From assembly GCF_000819565.1 (NCBI RefSeq), contig NZ_CP004393.1, positions 2,728,001 through 2,792,000 on the forward strand: a stretch of DNA of 64,000 bases, given 5' to 3'. The notes beneath the pieces were generated by a model that saw nothing but the letters and a program-made list of their open reading frames with translations, was not told the origin of the DNA and did no database searches. Below, piece after piece: positions 44,745 through 53,670 of this stretch; the stretch's first letter is position 1; each line of letters opens with the position of its first letter. The DNA is from Celeribacter indicus. Its GTDB lineage: Bacteria; Pseudomonadota; Alphaproteobacteria; Rhodobacterales; Rhodobacteraceae. A program made the position numbers and the translations under genes.

Positions 44745-47238
44745 GTACGAGCACCGACATATCGACCTGAGCGGTCTTTCGACTATCCGCAATTACAAGT
44801 CCCCAGGCAGTAACGCCCGCCAACGGCCGCTTCAGCGTATCCGTGAGGAACATGGCCAGCGCATTGTCGGCGAACTGGAATCCGCCTTCGAGGCGTCTGA
44901 TCTCGGACGAGAGGATTTGGGGGCACCCGAGGGAACTCCAGCATCCGACGGCGTCTACCTTGAGGTGGAGCTCGCGCCCTCTGTGGGACCAACCACGCTG
45001 GAGAAGACGCGCGAGGGGACACGCCAGGGCGCCGTCACACTTTCCGAAACAGGCGCCCGTCGCATCGCCCTCTTCGTCCCCGACGAAACCAGAGATGTCT
45101 TTGAGGCGGTTTTCAGGGATTACGCCTTTACGGAAGTTGACGAAGGTGCCGAGGCCCCGAAGAAGTCCCGCGTCGAGCCTGTCGAGCATATCCGCGCCGC
45201 GCGCTTGCGAACGTTCTGGCGCGACGATCCCCTGGCTCTGCCCGATGATCCGCAGGCGGAAATGTGGTGGGCCTTGTGGTGTTTTGCCGACCGCCTCGAA
45301 CGTGTTGAGACCAGCGCTCAGCGGCTCGGCCTGACCGTCGGGGGAGAAGACAGCTGGCTGCACTTCCCCGAAGTCGTGGTTCTTCCAGTGCATGGGCGCA
45401 GAGCAGCGATCGAGATGCTGCTGTTTTCAACGGGAGGCATTTCCGAGATCCGGCGAGCGAGTGATACGCCGACAGTATTCACGGATGAACTCGAGGAGAT
45501 GGCGAACGCGTTCGTGGATGATCTGGCCGAAAGGATCACCTGGCCAGGCCGCGACGTGCCCGCGGTTTGCCTCCTTGATACGGGTGTGAACCGCGGCCAT
45601 CCGCTGATTGAACCTGCCCTGGCTCCCGGTGACATGCACGCTGTGCATGCTGATTGGGGGGTGGATGATGATAGTCCCAGCGGGCATGGATCCGGAATGG
45701 CCGGGCTGGCGCTCCACGGCGACCTGACAATGCCGTTGGGAGATGCGTCGCGTCCAATGCTTGCGCATCGCCTCGAGTCCGTCAAAATCCTTCCGCCGGA
45801 CGGATTCGAGCAAAATGATCCCGGCTCCTATGGTGCGATCACAACCTCCGCCAGCTCGCTTCCGGAGATATCGGCTGCCGAGCGGCCGAGGGTCTTTTGC
45901 ATGGCCGTGACGAATGAAAACCGGTCGGGAGCGGAGCCAACGGCTTGGAGCTCTGCTCTCGACCAGATCTCGGCGGGCGTGGACGCAATCGAGGAAGGCC
46001 CGGACCATATTCGGCGCCTTTTCGTCCAGGCGATCGGCAACATCGCGGACAGCTCGCGCGCCGAGGACATTGCCGATGGCGACGCGTTTCCGGGAGAAGA
46101 TCCTGCACAGGCATGGAATGTCCTGACGGTCGGCGGCACAACTCTGAAATCAGAAATCGCAGAGGCCGGTTACCGAGACTGGCGCGGATGGTCACCTCCC
46201 GGGGACCGCAGCCCCTACAGTCGGACGAGCGCGCTATGGCGCGCGGGGCAGTCGCCGATCAAGCCGGAGATCGTCTTTGAAGCTGGAAACCGCGCGCTGA
46301 GCAGATCGGGGTTCGAAGCACTGTCGGGCCTCCCTTCCCTCTCGGTGCTCACCACGGCGAAATCGATCGCTCCGCATCCGGTGACACCGTTCTGGGCAAC
46401 CAGCGCAGCGACAGCGCAAGCGGCACGGCTTACGACGCGGATCATGGCTGAGCACCCGGAGTATTGGCCAGAGACCATCCGCGCCCTGACCGTGCACAGC
46501 GCCCGGTGGACGCCGCATATGCTTGCGGAATTCAACGCGACCGCGTCAAAGTCGGACAGAAAGGCGCTCGCAAGAAAATACGGATACGGGGTACCGGATG
46601 TTCGGCGCGCCCTTGCTTCGGCCCGCGATGATCTTGCGTTGGTCGCCGAGCAATATATCCAACCGTTCCGGGTCGAGAATGGCAGCGTGCGCTTCTCGGA
46701 TGCTCATGTCTACCGCCTGCCCTGGCCCCGACAAGTCCTTGAGGATTTGGGCGACCAGCCTGTGCGCCTCAAGGTGACGCTCTCATATTTTGTAGAGCCG
46801 AACCCAAGCTTTGCAAGCGCGATTGATCCTGCCCGATATCAGTCTTTTGGGTTGCGCTTCGACCTCAAGCGGGCACGCGAAACCGACGGGAATTTCCTGC
46901 GCCGGGTGAACAAGGATGACCGTGGCGAAAACGACCCTCGCCCGATCAACGAGGACAACGACGGCTGGTTCTTCGGGCCGAAGTTGATCTCTGCCGGCTC
47001 CATTCACATGGATATCTGGGAGGGCAGCGCCGTCGAGCTCGTGGAACGTGATCTCCTCTATGTCTACCCGATCTCGGGCTGGTGGCGCGAAAGGCGAGCC
47101 CTGGGGCGAGCGAACAGCAAGGCCCGCTATGCGCTCGTTATCGGCATCGAAACCCCGGAGGTCGACGTCGATCTGATGACGCCCATCCAGACCGAAGTCG
47201 CGGCCTTGCTTCAGACCGGTATCGATATCGAAGTTTGA
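44737..47238 (+). CDS. ietS: IetS-like subtilisin (S8) protease
   Basis: 833 residues from a TTG at 44737 overlapping ietA by 8 bases. The S8 catalytic triad is Asp281 (VCLLDTGVNRGHP), His317 (SGHGSGMAG) and Ser556 (FWATSAATAQAAR), all intact. The N-terminal 260 residues form a family-specific domain, and the C-terminal 200 a beta-rich extension. No signal peptide, so the enzyme acts in the cytoplasm, as expected for a defence or toxin-like protease controlled by the ATPase. Confidence 0.9.
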   Translation: MAEYEHRHIDLSGLSTIRNYKSPGSNARQRPLQRIREEHGQRIVGELESAFEASDLGREDLGAPEGTPASDGVYLEVELAPSVGPTTLEKTREGTRQGAVTLSETGARRIALFVPDETRDVFEAVFRDYAFTEVDEGAEAPKKSRVEPVEHIRAARLRTFWRDDPLALPDDPQAEMWWALWCFADRLERVETSAQRLGLTVGGEDSWLHFPEVVVLPVHGRRAAIEMLLFSTGGISEIRRASDTPTVFTDELEEMANAFVDDLAERITWPGRDVPAVCLLDTGVNRGHPLIEPALAPGDMHAVHADWGVDDDSPSGHGSGMAGLALHGDLTMPLGDASRPMLAHRLESVKILPPDGFEQNDPGSYGAITTSASSLPEISAAERPRVFCMAVTNENRSGAEPTAWSSALDQISAGVDAIEEGPDHIRRLFVQAIGNIADSSRAEDIADGDAFPGEDPAQAWNVLTVGGTTLKSEIAEAGYRDWRGWSPPGDRSPYSRTSALWRAGQSPIKPEIVFEAGNRALSRSGFEALSGLPSLSVLTTAKSIAPHPVTPFWATSAATAQAARLTTRIMAEHPEYWPETIRALTVHSARWTPHMLAEFNATASKSDRKALARKYGYGVPDVRRALASARDDLALVAEQYIQPFRVENGSVRFSDAHVYRLPWPRQVLEDLGDQPVRLKVTLSYFVEPNPSFASAIDPARYQSFGLRFDLKRARETDGNFLRRVNKDDRGENDPRPINEDNDGWFFGPKLISAGSIHMDIWEGSAVELVERDLLYVYPISGWWRERRALGRANSKARYALVIGIETPEVDVDLMTPIQTEVAALLQTGIDIEV

Positions 47239-47326
47239 TTCCTGCACGGCTCACCACCTCTCATAATTTTACCTTCCCCTTCATTGGGTGAGCTTTGGGT
47301 TTGACGAACTTCTTGGAAGGGTTCGC
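47239..47326. other. Short spacer after ietS
   Basis: 88 bases between ietS and the integrase remnant. AT-richer than the surroundings; no hairpin terminator of clear form was found. Confidence 0.4.
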
Positions 47327-47636
47327 CTATTTGCGTTTGCCATTCGGACGCGCGATCAGTTTCTCAATTGCAGAATCAGCCATGCTTTCGCAGCCAATGG
47401 CCTCTGTGTAACGTTTCACGAGGGCCAGAGTTTTGTGGCCGGTTCCGTTCCTATCTCTTGCGCTGTGGCTCCAACCTCGCCCAAACGACGCGCGCACGCC
47501 TTCCTTAAGCCGTGGGCTAAACACTGGGGCAGCTTGGCCTCATCGGTTCTGCGTTGCATGAGATTGCCCAGTCCACCGGCGGAGCGGATGGTGCCTTTCT
47601 GCGTGGCTACAAAGGGGCCTCCTTTGATGTGAGCTA
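47327..47636 (-). pseudogene. Tyrosine recombinase (integrase) C-terminal remnant
   Basis: Reading leftward from 47636, the frame gives FVATQKGTIRSAGGLGNLM and LPQCLAHGLRKACARRLGEV, the HGLRK box of phage-type integrases. A one-base loss near 47445 shifts to the frame with GHKTLALVKRYTEAIG (the H-x-x-x-x-x-x-x-x-Y active site), ending ADSAIEKLIARPNGKRK. Both catalytic boxes survive but in different frames, and the N-terminal two thirds is missing. It is a relic beside the defence genes. Confidence 0.8.
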
Positions 47637-47752
47637 AAGCGTTTTGCTTTTTATCTGAGACAGGGAAAAAGCAAAACGCAGTGCAACATATAAGCGTTGT
47701 GAGCGCTTCGCCCTAAATCTGTGATTCAGATTTAATGCGAAACGCTTTAATG
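47634..47752. repeat. MITE-like palindromic element
   Basis: About 115 bases with imperfect terminal inverted repeats (TAAAGCGTTTTGC left; the complement of GCGAAACGCTTTAA right). Inside are a 14-bp perfect stem GCGTTTTGCTTTTT/AAAAAGCAAAACGC with a 13-base loop (47641-47681) and a smaller stem AAATCTG-tgatt-CAGATTT. I recall very similar sequences as dispersed repeats in Rhodobacterales. It has no coding capacity and sits exactly at the broken end of the integrase remnant. Confidence 0.65.
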
Positions 47753-47855
47753 GAATGAACGGCCTTCCCACTCACCGACATTCATGAGGAGAGCAGAGAA
47801 GCTCCAGAGGCAACCAAAAGGAGACATGGGAGGGTAACTACGCAGAAAACCTTGG

Positions 47856-48119
47856 CTATGCGACTGTCTGCGTTGCCACCACAGGCAAGAAACCTGCGGT
47901 TTTCGCGGCCATCATAAACGCTTTGCGCGCCTCGCCGACAGGGGCCATGCAATCCATTGCAGCTTCAATTGTCTCCAGTGCGCGTTGCCGCGCGTCGTCT
48001 GACACGGGCCATTTGCGGTGAAGCCAGTGGCGCGCTTTTTCGATGGTGCCGAATTTCTGCACGTCGCCCTCGGGTGAAGTGACGAGCGACAGGGGAGTGC
48101 CCCAGTAAATTTCGATCAA
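47856..48119 (-). CDS. DUF982 family protein
   Basis: 87 residues from a TTG at 48119 (LIEIYWGTPLSLVTSPEGDV); an ATG at 48206 gives 116 residues but adds sequence that homologues lack. The body matches DUF982 (KARHWLHRKWPVSDDARQRA; GEARKAFMMAAKTAGFLPV), small alphaproteobacterial proteins of unknown function often seen on plasmids. AAAGAAAAAGA stands in for a ribosome site. Isolated between the repeat element and a 750-base gap. Confidence 0.7.
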   Translation of the reverse strand: MIEIYWGTPLSLVTSPEGDVQKFGTIEKARHWLHRKWPVSDDARQRALETIEAAMDCMAPVGEARKAFMMAAKTAGFLPVVATQTVA

Positions 48120-48866
48120 GGTCTTTTTCTTTCTCGGATACAAACCGCATGACCGTAGAGACGGGATCGCGGTTTCGGGCAGCGCGTGGCATGCGGCCAA
48201 CGGCATCTGCCCTTTTGGGTGACTTGGTTCAGATGAACTCAAGAGAAATGACCGGACGTGGCGCGGCGCAGGTGAATGTCTCCACCATGCATCTTCGTCG
48301 CACAGGCTTATTGCACCGTACTGCGGACCCTTCGTCCTGGTCAGGTGATGAATTTTGCGACTGAAAAAACAACCGCGTCGTCTGTCTCGCGCGGATTGCG
48401 GCGGGGCAGAGACACATCTGCGGACCATTTTGTGAATGCGCCACGGGCCAGACGTATGATCCATAGATAGATACTCTGTCGCCGAAATACGAGGCATTTT
48501 TCTGAGAAAGCCTCGAAACCCGCCTTAGCTATGGAAAACAATCACTATTATTTTCTGAAACTCGGGCAAGCGAGGCCGCGTCTTGCCATCCGACGGTGAC
48601 GGTGGGGACAAGTTGCACCGCTCGCATGTCATTTCACTGGTAATGCGGTGCGCGATCCCCCATATCTTTTGAGGTTACAAGGAAATTCTCACAGGCGGGC
48701 GACGACCCGCGCCATCGCTGCGGTGCGCAATTTGCCCCCAGTTTCTCCTCGTATCCGGACGACACACCAAACGAACTGGTCCCAAGTTGCCGATCCCGAG
48801 GAGGCTGCCACATGTCTGTGGCGTCTTTCCCGCATCCGCAGGTTGCTCCCGCAAAGGACACTCGAC
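48120..48866. other. Long gene-poor stretch
   Basis: About 750 bases with no coding region I can support; open frames here have no family resemblance. Notable only is an interrupted palindrome CGAGGC...GCCTCG at about 48490-48515. The right end must contain the promoter of the small gene at 48867 and the transglutaminase-like gene. Confidence 0.45.
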
Positions 48867-49061
48867 ATGACAAAACACATTGGTCACAGCACCGAAACCG
48901 ACGCCGAGAAAACACCCATCACACAAAAGCCCCAGATCAAGACCATCAAGCCGACCACTGGCGAGGCGCCGAAACCGCGTCGCTCGATTTTCGATGCGTC
49001 GTATGCCCCCATCGGCTCCGAATTGCGCAAGGCGTGGTCGCGCCATAATCGCAAATCATGA
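48867..49061 (+). CDS. Small basic protein of unknown function
   Basis: 64 residues (MTKHIGHSTETDAEKTPITQ), hydrophilic and basic, ending FDASYAPIGSELRKAWSRHN. AAAGGACA precedes the ATG. It lies 57 bases before the transglutaminase-like gene in the same direction, so it may be co-transcribed. The codon use and presence of a good ribosome site support it; no family recognised. Confidence 0.55.
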   Translation: MTKHIGHSTETDAEKTPITQKPQIKTIKPTTGEAPKPRRSIFDASYAPIGSELRKAWSRHNRKS

Positions 49062-49118
49062 GACCACCGAAGGTGCCCCGGCATCCGGAAGCTGGACGAA
49101 ACAAACAGGAAACGCGCC

Positions 49119-49940
49119 ATGACCCCACCTGATCTTCGCATCAAACTCGGCTGCCGTTTCCAGTTCGAGCTGCCGCAACCGACCCCGATGATCGCGCTTT
49201 TGAACGTACATTTCTCACGGGTCAGCGATCTGGAATACCCGGATCACCTCACCACCACGCCCCGCGTGCCGATGAGCGGCTATCGTGACGGGTTCGGCAA
49301 TTGGTGCACGCGGCTGATCGCGCCACAAGGGCGCTTCACCGTCGAGACACAAACGATCATCCGGGATACAGGCCTGCCCGACGCGCGCCCCGAAATCGGC
49401 GCACAGGCCCCGGTTGAGGCCCTACCGGACGAGGTGCTCGTCTATCTTTTGGGCAGCCGGTATTGCGACACCGACACGCTATCCGACACGGCTTGGCTGT
49501 TGTTTCAAAACACGGCCCCCGGATTGGCTCGGGTGCAGGCGATCTGCGATTTCGTGCATGGACATATCCGTTTCGATTACCTTGCTGCGGATGCCACCCG
49601 CAGCGCCGCGCAGGCCTATCGCGAGGCGCAGGGCGTCTGTCGCGATTACGCGCATCTGGCGATCACCTTTTGCCGCTGCATGAACATTCCCTCGCGCTAT
49701 TGCACCGGCTATCTGGGCGACATCGGCATGGAGCCGCCCTATCCGCCGGGCGATTTCGCTGCCTGGATGGAGGTCTGGCTCGATGGGCGCTGGTGGGTGT
49801 TCGATCCGCGCAACAACATGCTGCGCATTGGACGGGTTCTGGTCGCGCAAGGGCGGGATGCCGCGGACGTGCCGCTGACCCATTCTTTTGGCGAAAGCCT
49901 CCTGTCAAGTTTCGAAGTCTGGAGCGATCAGATCACATGA
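49119..49940 (+). CDS. Transglutaminase-like domain protein (paralogue 1)
   Basis: 273 residues. An N-terminal beta domain (LGCRFQFELPQPTPMIALLN) precedes the transglutaminase-like core with Cys in GVCRDYAHLAITFCRCMNIP and the downstream DFAAWMEVWLDGRWWVFDPRN. The usual His of the C-H-D triad (FHAW) is Ala here (FAAW), while Cys and Asp remain. The second family member at 61109-62008 shows the same change. It could be an altered protease, transamidase or non-catalytic fold. No signal peptide. Confidence 0.85.
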   Translation: MTPPDLRIKLGCRFQFELPQPTPMIALLNVHFSRVSDLEYPDHLTTTPRVPMSGYRDGFGNWCTRLIAPQGRFTVETQTIIRDTGLPDARPEIGAQAPVEALPDEVLVYLLGSRYCDTDTLSDTAWLLFQNTAPGLARVQAICDFVHGHIRFDYLAADATRSAAQAYREAQGVCRDYAHLAITFCRCMNIPSRYCTGYLGDIGMEPPYPPGDFAAWMEVWLDGRWWVFDPRNNMLRIGRVLVAQGRDAADVPLTHSFGESLLSSFEVWSDQIT

Positions 49941-50162
49941 CCACCCACCAATTGGCGGCCCCAAAAACCGCGCCGCACCCGGACCGTCAAATCTTTTATT
50001 TCTTTTCCTTTGCTATTCGGAGCCACGTCCTGTACCCAATAGGAGCAACGTTTTTTCCATCTGCATCCTGTCTCCCTTATCGGTTCCAGTCTGCCATTTC
50101 GATCAGACTGTGCCGGGCATCCGCATTCCCGTGGGCTGCAAAATAATCAAGGAGACATCACA
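49941..50162 (+). promoter_or_regulatory. Long leader region of the cold-shock gene
   Basis: 222 bases upstream of the cold-shock gene with T-rich tracts (TTTTATTTCTTTTCCTTTGC near 49990-50010). Cold-shock mRNAs commonly have long 5' UTRs that control translation by temperature. The promoter and start of transcription could not be placed. AAGGAGA precedes the ATG. Confidence 0.35.
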
Positions 50163-50369
50163 ATGGCCAATGGCACTGTGAAATGGTTCAACCAATCTAA
50201 AGGCTTCGGCTTCATCGAACCGAAATCAGGTGGGCGCGACATTTTCGTCCACATTTCGGCTATGGAACGCGGCGGCATCGCGCATCTGGATGAAGGTCAA
50301 GACGTGACCTTCGATGTCGAAGCCGGACGCGACGGACGCGAGTCCGCGACCAATCTGGCACTCGCCTGA
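50163..50369 (+). CDS. Cold shock domain protein (CspA family)
   Basis: 68-residue single-domain nucleic-acid chaperone. RNP1 KGFGFIEP and RNP2 DIFVHISA are both intact, and the start [17 protein letters not shown] is canonical. Binds single-stranded RNA/DNA and melts structure at low temperature or in stationary phase. Two small genes with strong ribosome sites follow, so this may be the head of a small stress cluster. Confidence 0.95.
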   Translation: MANGTVKWFNQSKGFGFIEPKSGGRDIFVHISAMERGGIAHLDEGQDVTFDVEAGRDGRESATNLALA

Positions 50370-50425
50370 TCTGACCGGTTTCGGACCCGGCGGTCATTGC
50401 CGGGTCCCACAACCAAGGAGGCTTC

Positions 50426-50644
50426 ATGCCCCATAAAGACAAGGCCGCCTCCCTGTTTCGCCAAACGACGACCAAGCCGGTCACGCCGCATGACCGTACG
50501 GCTGCGGCGGCCCGCGAGATCATCGAAACAGAAGCGGCGCGACGCGCAGACCTGACGGCCAGCCTCAAGGCCGCACGACTGTCGCGCGACGCAGGCAAGG
50601 TCGCGCCTGACGGTCCGCCTGCCTCCGACAAGAAAAACACTTGA
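50426..50644 (+). CDS. Small basic hydrophilic protein
   Basis: 72 residues (MPHKDKAASLFRQTTTKPVT), largely helical and charged (REIIETEAARRADLTASLKA). AAGGAGG lies 6 bases before the ATG. No family recognised; composition resembles small regulatory or nucleic-acid-binding proteins. It is 56 bases after the cold-shock gene and 63 bases before the next small gene. Confidence 0.65.
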   Translation: MPHKDKAASLFRQTTTKPVTPHDRTAAAAREIIETEAARRADLTASLKAARLSRDAGKVAPDGPPASDKKNT

Positions 50645-50707
50645 GCCGATTTCATGGGCTCAAGATGAAATTCCGGGATGTTTCCGGAATACGATGGAGG
50701 GCCAAAC

Positions 50708-50869
50708 ATGACACTCAAAAAGACCCCCGCAGGTGAGACCCCTGCGATGATGACCATTACTCAAAAGAAGAAGAAATCCGACCTCGGTTGGCATCATTTC
50801 TTTGAGCGCCTTGCGACAGAAAAGACTTTGGACACACGACAAGCCTTGCCGCAAAACGTCCAGGAATGA
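50708..50869 (+). CDS. Small lysine-rich protein
   Basis: 53 residues from the ATG at 50708 (GGAGGG upstream): MTLKKTPAGETPAMMTITQK then a KKKKSD run. Third gene of the cold-shock cluster, followed after 110 bases by a strong terminator. Unknown function. Confidence 0.6.
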   Translation: MTLKKTPAGETPAMMTITQKKKKSDLGWHHFFERLATEKTLDTRQALPQNVQE

Positions 50870-50977
50870 CGTCATCTCTCTATAACGTATGGAAGATGGC
50901 GTTTTCGGTGGACCGACTGAGCGCGGTCAGGCTCCAATAGAGCCGATCAGCGTTCGTTGATGCACCACCGGAAGGTG

Positions 50978-51013
50978 AAGCGGCAGAGCATCGTCTCTGC
51001 CGCTTTGCTTTTA
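50978..51013 (+). terminator. Rho-independent terminator of the cold-shock cluster
   Basis: AAGCGGCAGAG and CTCTGCCGCTT form a perfect 11-bp stem (50978-50988 with 50995-51005), loop CATCGT, followed by TGCTTTTA. It ends the plus-strand small-gene cluster. Confidence 0.8.
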
Positions 51014-51030
51014 CAAACCGCGTTTCATGA

Positions 51031-51219
51031 TTCCAAGCTTTCCAATTCCAATATACCGCCATTGATAATGCTACGAGGGTTCGCGCACTCAAAGTCTACG
51101 AGAAACACACTCAGACCAATGCAATCAACTTCGTGAACAACGTCATTGAAAAGTTCCCATTCCGCATCCGCGAGATCAGGATGGATAACGTCCTATGTCG
51201 GAAAATTCTGGCCGCTTAG
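51031..51219 (+). pseudogene. IS481 family transposase fragment
   Basis: An open stretch of 62 codons with QYTAIDNATRVRALKVYEKH and NFVNNVIEKFPFRIREIRMD, the middle of the IS481 integrase core around the second catalytic Asp. It has neither N-terminus nor C-terminus, and no inverted repeats were found at its borders. A relic of an insertion sequence that once marked this cargo boundary. Confidence 0.8.
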
Positions 51220-51286
51220 GTCAGCAAGTCGTTTGGAATCCGGCTGACCGGGTACCTTTATAATGTTGCCCAGACGGGCTCTGCCG

Positions 51287-51544
51287 TCAAGAAATGATCT
51301 CTTCCATAGCAAACACAGGGTAAGGGGGACAACCTTGTCCCCTTCGCGGCGCCGATCCGTGGCCCGCTGCATAGCCGCCTTTGTCGGGCGGTAGCGCGAT
51401 AATTTCCCCTTGTTGGCCCCACGCTCCATGGGCCAGTGCGAGGTAGAGCGCCACGCGCAGGGCGTTGTCGTCCAACTCGTGGTCAGTGACCATCTCAAGC
51501 AAGTATTGCAGCTTGACCTTGCAGAAGGGCAAAGGCTCAGACAT
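51287..51544 (-). pseudogene. Degraded helix-turn-helix protein
   Basis: MSEPLPFCKVKLQYLLEMVT and ELDDNALRVALYLALAHG resemble the beginning of alphaproteobacterial winged-helix/replication-type proteins. After about residue 40 the frame becomes low in information, while another frame (about 51200-51420) contains RREGDKVVPL, which may be its continuation. Likely a truncated or frameshifted gene; identification is tentative. Confidence 0.35.
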
Positions 51545-52032
51545 TGCCCCCTCCCGAAATTGCGATCAGGCTCGCGATCTGGTATTCAGTTCGTGCAAAC
51601 TTTACGATTTGGCCGTTGACGCGGCTGCCAGCTCTGTCAGCGGCCTTTCGATTTTTAGCCCCCAGAAATGGTTCGCCAGAGGCTCAAAAAAACACAATTA
51701 AATTAAAAGGTTGGGTTTTCTGTCTCGTCAGCTCAAACTATTTAATTTCCTCACCCCTCGCAGTCCTCTCCCGACTGGGATGACACACTGCCCGCTTCGT
51801 GCGGGAGTGGGTTTTGGCCGGCATTGGGGAAGACCAAATTTTGTCTCCGTTTCCGGCTTCTGACCGCGTGCGATTAGGGGATGCCACCCTTCCTGCTTGA
51901 AGACGCGCATGAGGGCGCCGACCCCTCTTCGGAACTTCAGGTTTGCGATAGGGCAACCCCAGCTTGAGCTGACAGGACTGCCGTGCCATTGCTGAAACTC
52001 AGCCGAAATCTGACGGCGGGGCGGTACCTGCG
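51545..52032. other. Gene-free stretch, partly AT-rich
   Basis: 488 bases. A minus-strand frame at 51728-52042 has no recognisable product and was not accepted. About 51690-51745 is much richer in A and T than the surroundings (AAACACAATTAAATTAAAAG), possibly leftover of an insertion. Nothing else supportable. Confidence 0.4.
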
Positions 52033-53007
52033 TCACGGCCAAAGCATCCAGAGGTAGGCGACATATCCGGTTACAAGAACCGCGCCCTCACGCCGACCGA
52101 TCCTCAGGCCGGTAGCGGCAAACAGCACCAACAGAAGTGACACCGCCACCATCACGGGCGCGTCGAACCCTGCGATTTCGGATGGGACCTGTGACGGGGC
52201 GATAAGGGCGGTCGTTCCCCCGATCCCGAGAATGTTGTAAATGTTCGACCCGACCACGTTGCCGAACGCCACATCCCCATGGCGTTTCAAGGCGGCGATG
52301 ACCGACGTGATCAGCTCCGGCATGGAGGTGCCGACCGCCACGATGGTCAATCCAATCACCGTCTCGGAGACCCCGAACCCGCGCGCCAGCGCCACAGCTC
52401 CGCTCACAAGGAAAGATCCGCCAGCGACCACAAGTATCAAGCCGGCAAGGGCAATAAGAATGGGGACGGCGAGACGCTTCACCGCATGAGGCGGGGCGAG
52501 TCCCGGGTCGACCTCTGCCAGCGCCAGGCTCTTGTCGTGCAGGGCTCCTCCATCAGCCGCGCCCCTTTCCTGATGGATCACGAACCAGATGTAACCGATC
52601 AGCACGACCACGAGCCCTGCGCCCGCCATCCGCCCCATGGGCACGGCCCAGGCGAGCACCGCAAAGCCTGCTGCGACCGCCAGCATCACGATGGCATCCC
52701 TGCGAAGCGCGGACCGCGCAACAACGATCGGACAGATGAGGGCAGACACGCCTGCGATTAGAAGGATGTTCGCGATGTTGGAGCCCACAATATTGCCGTA
52801 AGCAATGCCCGGCGATCCGTTCAACCCCGCCTGCACCGATGTCACCAGCTCTGGCATTGAGGTTCCAAAACCCACGAGCGTCAGGCCGATCACCAGTGGT
52901 GAGATCCCGATGCGCTCGGCCGCCTGTACGGCCCCGCGCACCAGTAGCTCTCCCCCGGCAACCAGCAAAATCAGACCGCCCAGCAGCGGCACCCAGGTTT
53001 CAATCAT
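52033..53007 (-). CDS. CaxA-type calcium/sodium antiporter (K+-dependent exchanger family)
   Basis: 324 residues from the ATG at 53007, with about 10 membrane helices. Two inverted alpha repeats show the family signature: GFGTSMPELVTSVQAGL with GNIVGSNIANILLI, and AVGTSMPELITSVIAAL with GNVVGSNIYNILGI. Exchanges Ca2+ for Na+ or H+. It is followed in the same direction, upstream, by a YnfA gene, a pair likely to be cargo for ion or membrane stress. Confidence 0.92.
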   Translation of the reverse strand: MIETWVPLLGGLILLVAGGELLVRGAVQAAERIGISPLVIGLTLVGFGTSMPELVTSVQAGLNGSPGIAYGNIVGSNIANILLIAGVSALICPIVVARSALRRDAIVMLAVAAGFAVLAWAVPMGRMAGAGLVVVLIGYIWFVIHQERGAADGGALHDKSLALAEVDPGLAPPHAVKRLAVPILIALAGLILVVAGGSFLVSGAVALARGFGVSETVIGLTIVAVGTSMPELITSVIAALKRHGDVAFGNVVGSNIYNILGIGGTTALIAPSQVPSEIAGFDAPVMVAVSLLLVLFAATGLRIGRREGAVLVTGYVAYLWMLWP

Positions 53008-53149
53008 GATTGCCACTCCACGGGCTGACGTCGACACGATCCCGATTATCTGGAAGGTCGCCCCCATCGCCGCAAGGTGCTGCGAAACATATATTTTTCC
53101 CGACCGCCGACCTCGGTGTGGCGCAGCAGGGCAGGACAGGCTCAGGGCA

Positions 53150-53473
53150 TCAGGCTGCGCGGGGACCAAGCAGGATGACGAAGGCGCCAAGGAGGCACAG
53201 ACTGCCCCCGGTCAGGTCCCACAGGGTCGGTCGCTGCCCCTCCATGCTCCACATCCAGAGCAGCGACGCGATGATGTAAACCCCACCATAAGCGGCAAAG
53301 GCGCGACCCGCGGCCTCGGTATCGATCAAAGCGAGCAGCCCGCCGAAGAGGACCAAGCTGGTCACGCCCGGCACGAGCCACCAGATCGAAGCGCCGCGCC
53401 ACCACGACCAGAGCGCGAAACAGCCTGCGATCTCGGCCAGGGCAGCCAGCGGGTAGATAAGAAAGGTCGTCAT
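53150..53473 (-). CDS. ynfA: YnfA family (UPF0060) small membrane protein
   Basis: 107 residues with four membrane helices and the conserved [15 protein letters not shown] start; [13 protein letters not shown] and PTLWDLTGG follow. YnfA belongs to the SMR-like superfamily of small multidrug/cation efflux proteins. It lies 142 bases upstream of the antiporter gene on the same strand. The last supportable cargo gene before the maintenance module resumes. Confidence 0.93.
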   Translation of the reverse strand: MTTFLIYPLAALAEIAGCFALWSWWRGASIWWLVPGVTSLVLFGGLLALIDTEAAGRAFAAYGGVYIIASLLWMWSMEGQRPTLWDLTGGSLCLLGAFVILLGPRAA

Positions 53474-53670
53474 GCGTCATGTCTCCGATGGAAAGCACGT
53501 CTCATTGAGGGCGGATGAAGGCCCTGCTTGGACAACAGTCCAAGTTGCCTTTAAGCGCGGATCGTCCGCACCTCTGGAAAGAAATGCCGACGATCGGGCC
53601 GAGATTGCAAAACCCACCGCGCCGATAAGCCCCGGGAAACTCCTTGCATGTTTTCAACGCGACGTAAGGC

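Noticed and set aside
50880..51092. 70-codon minus-strand frame
   Set aside because: Crosses the terminator hairpin and the IS481 fragment antisense; not a credible gene.
51728..52042. 104-codon minus-strand frame
   Set aside because: No recognisable product, no ribosome site, crosses an AT-rich gap.
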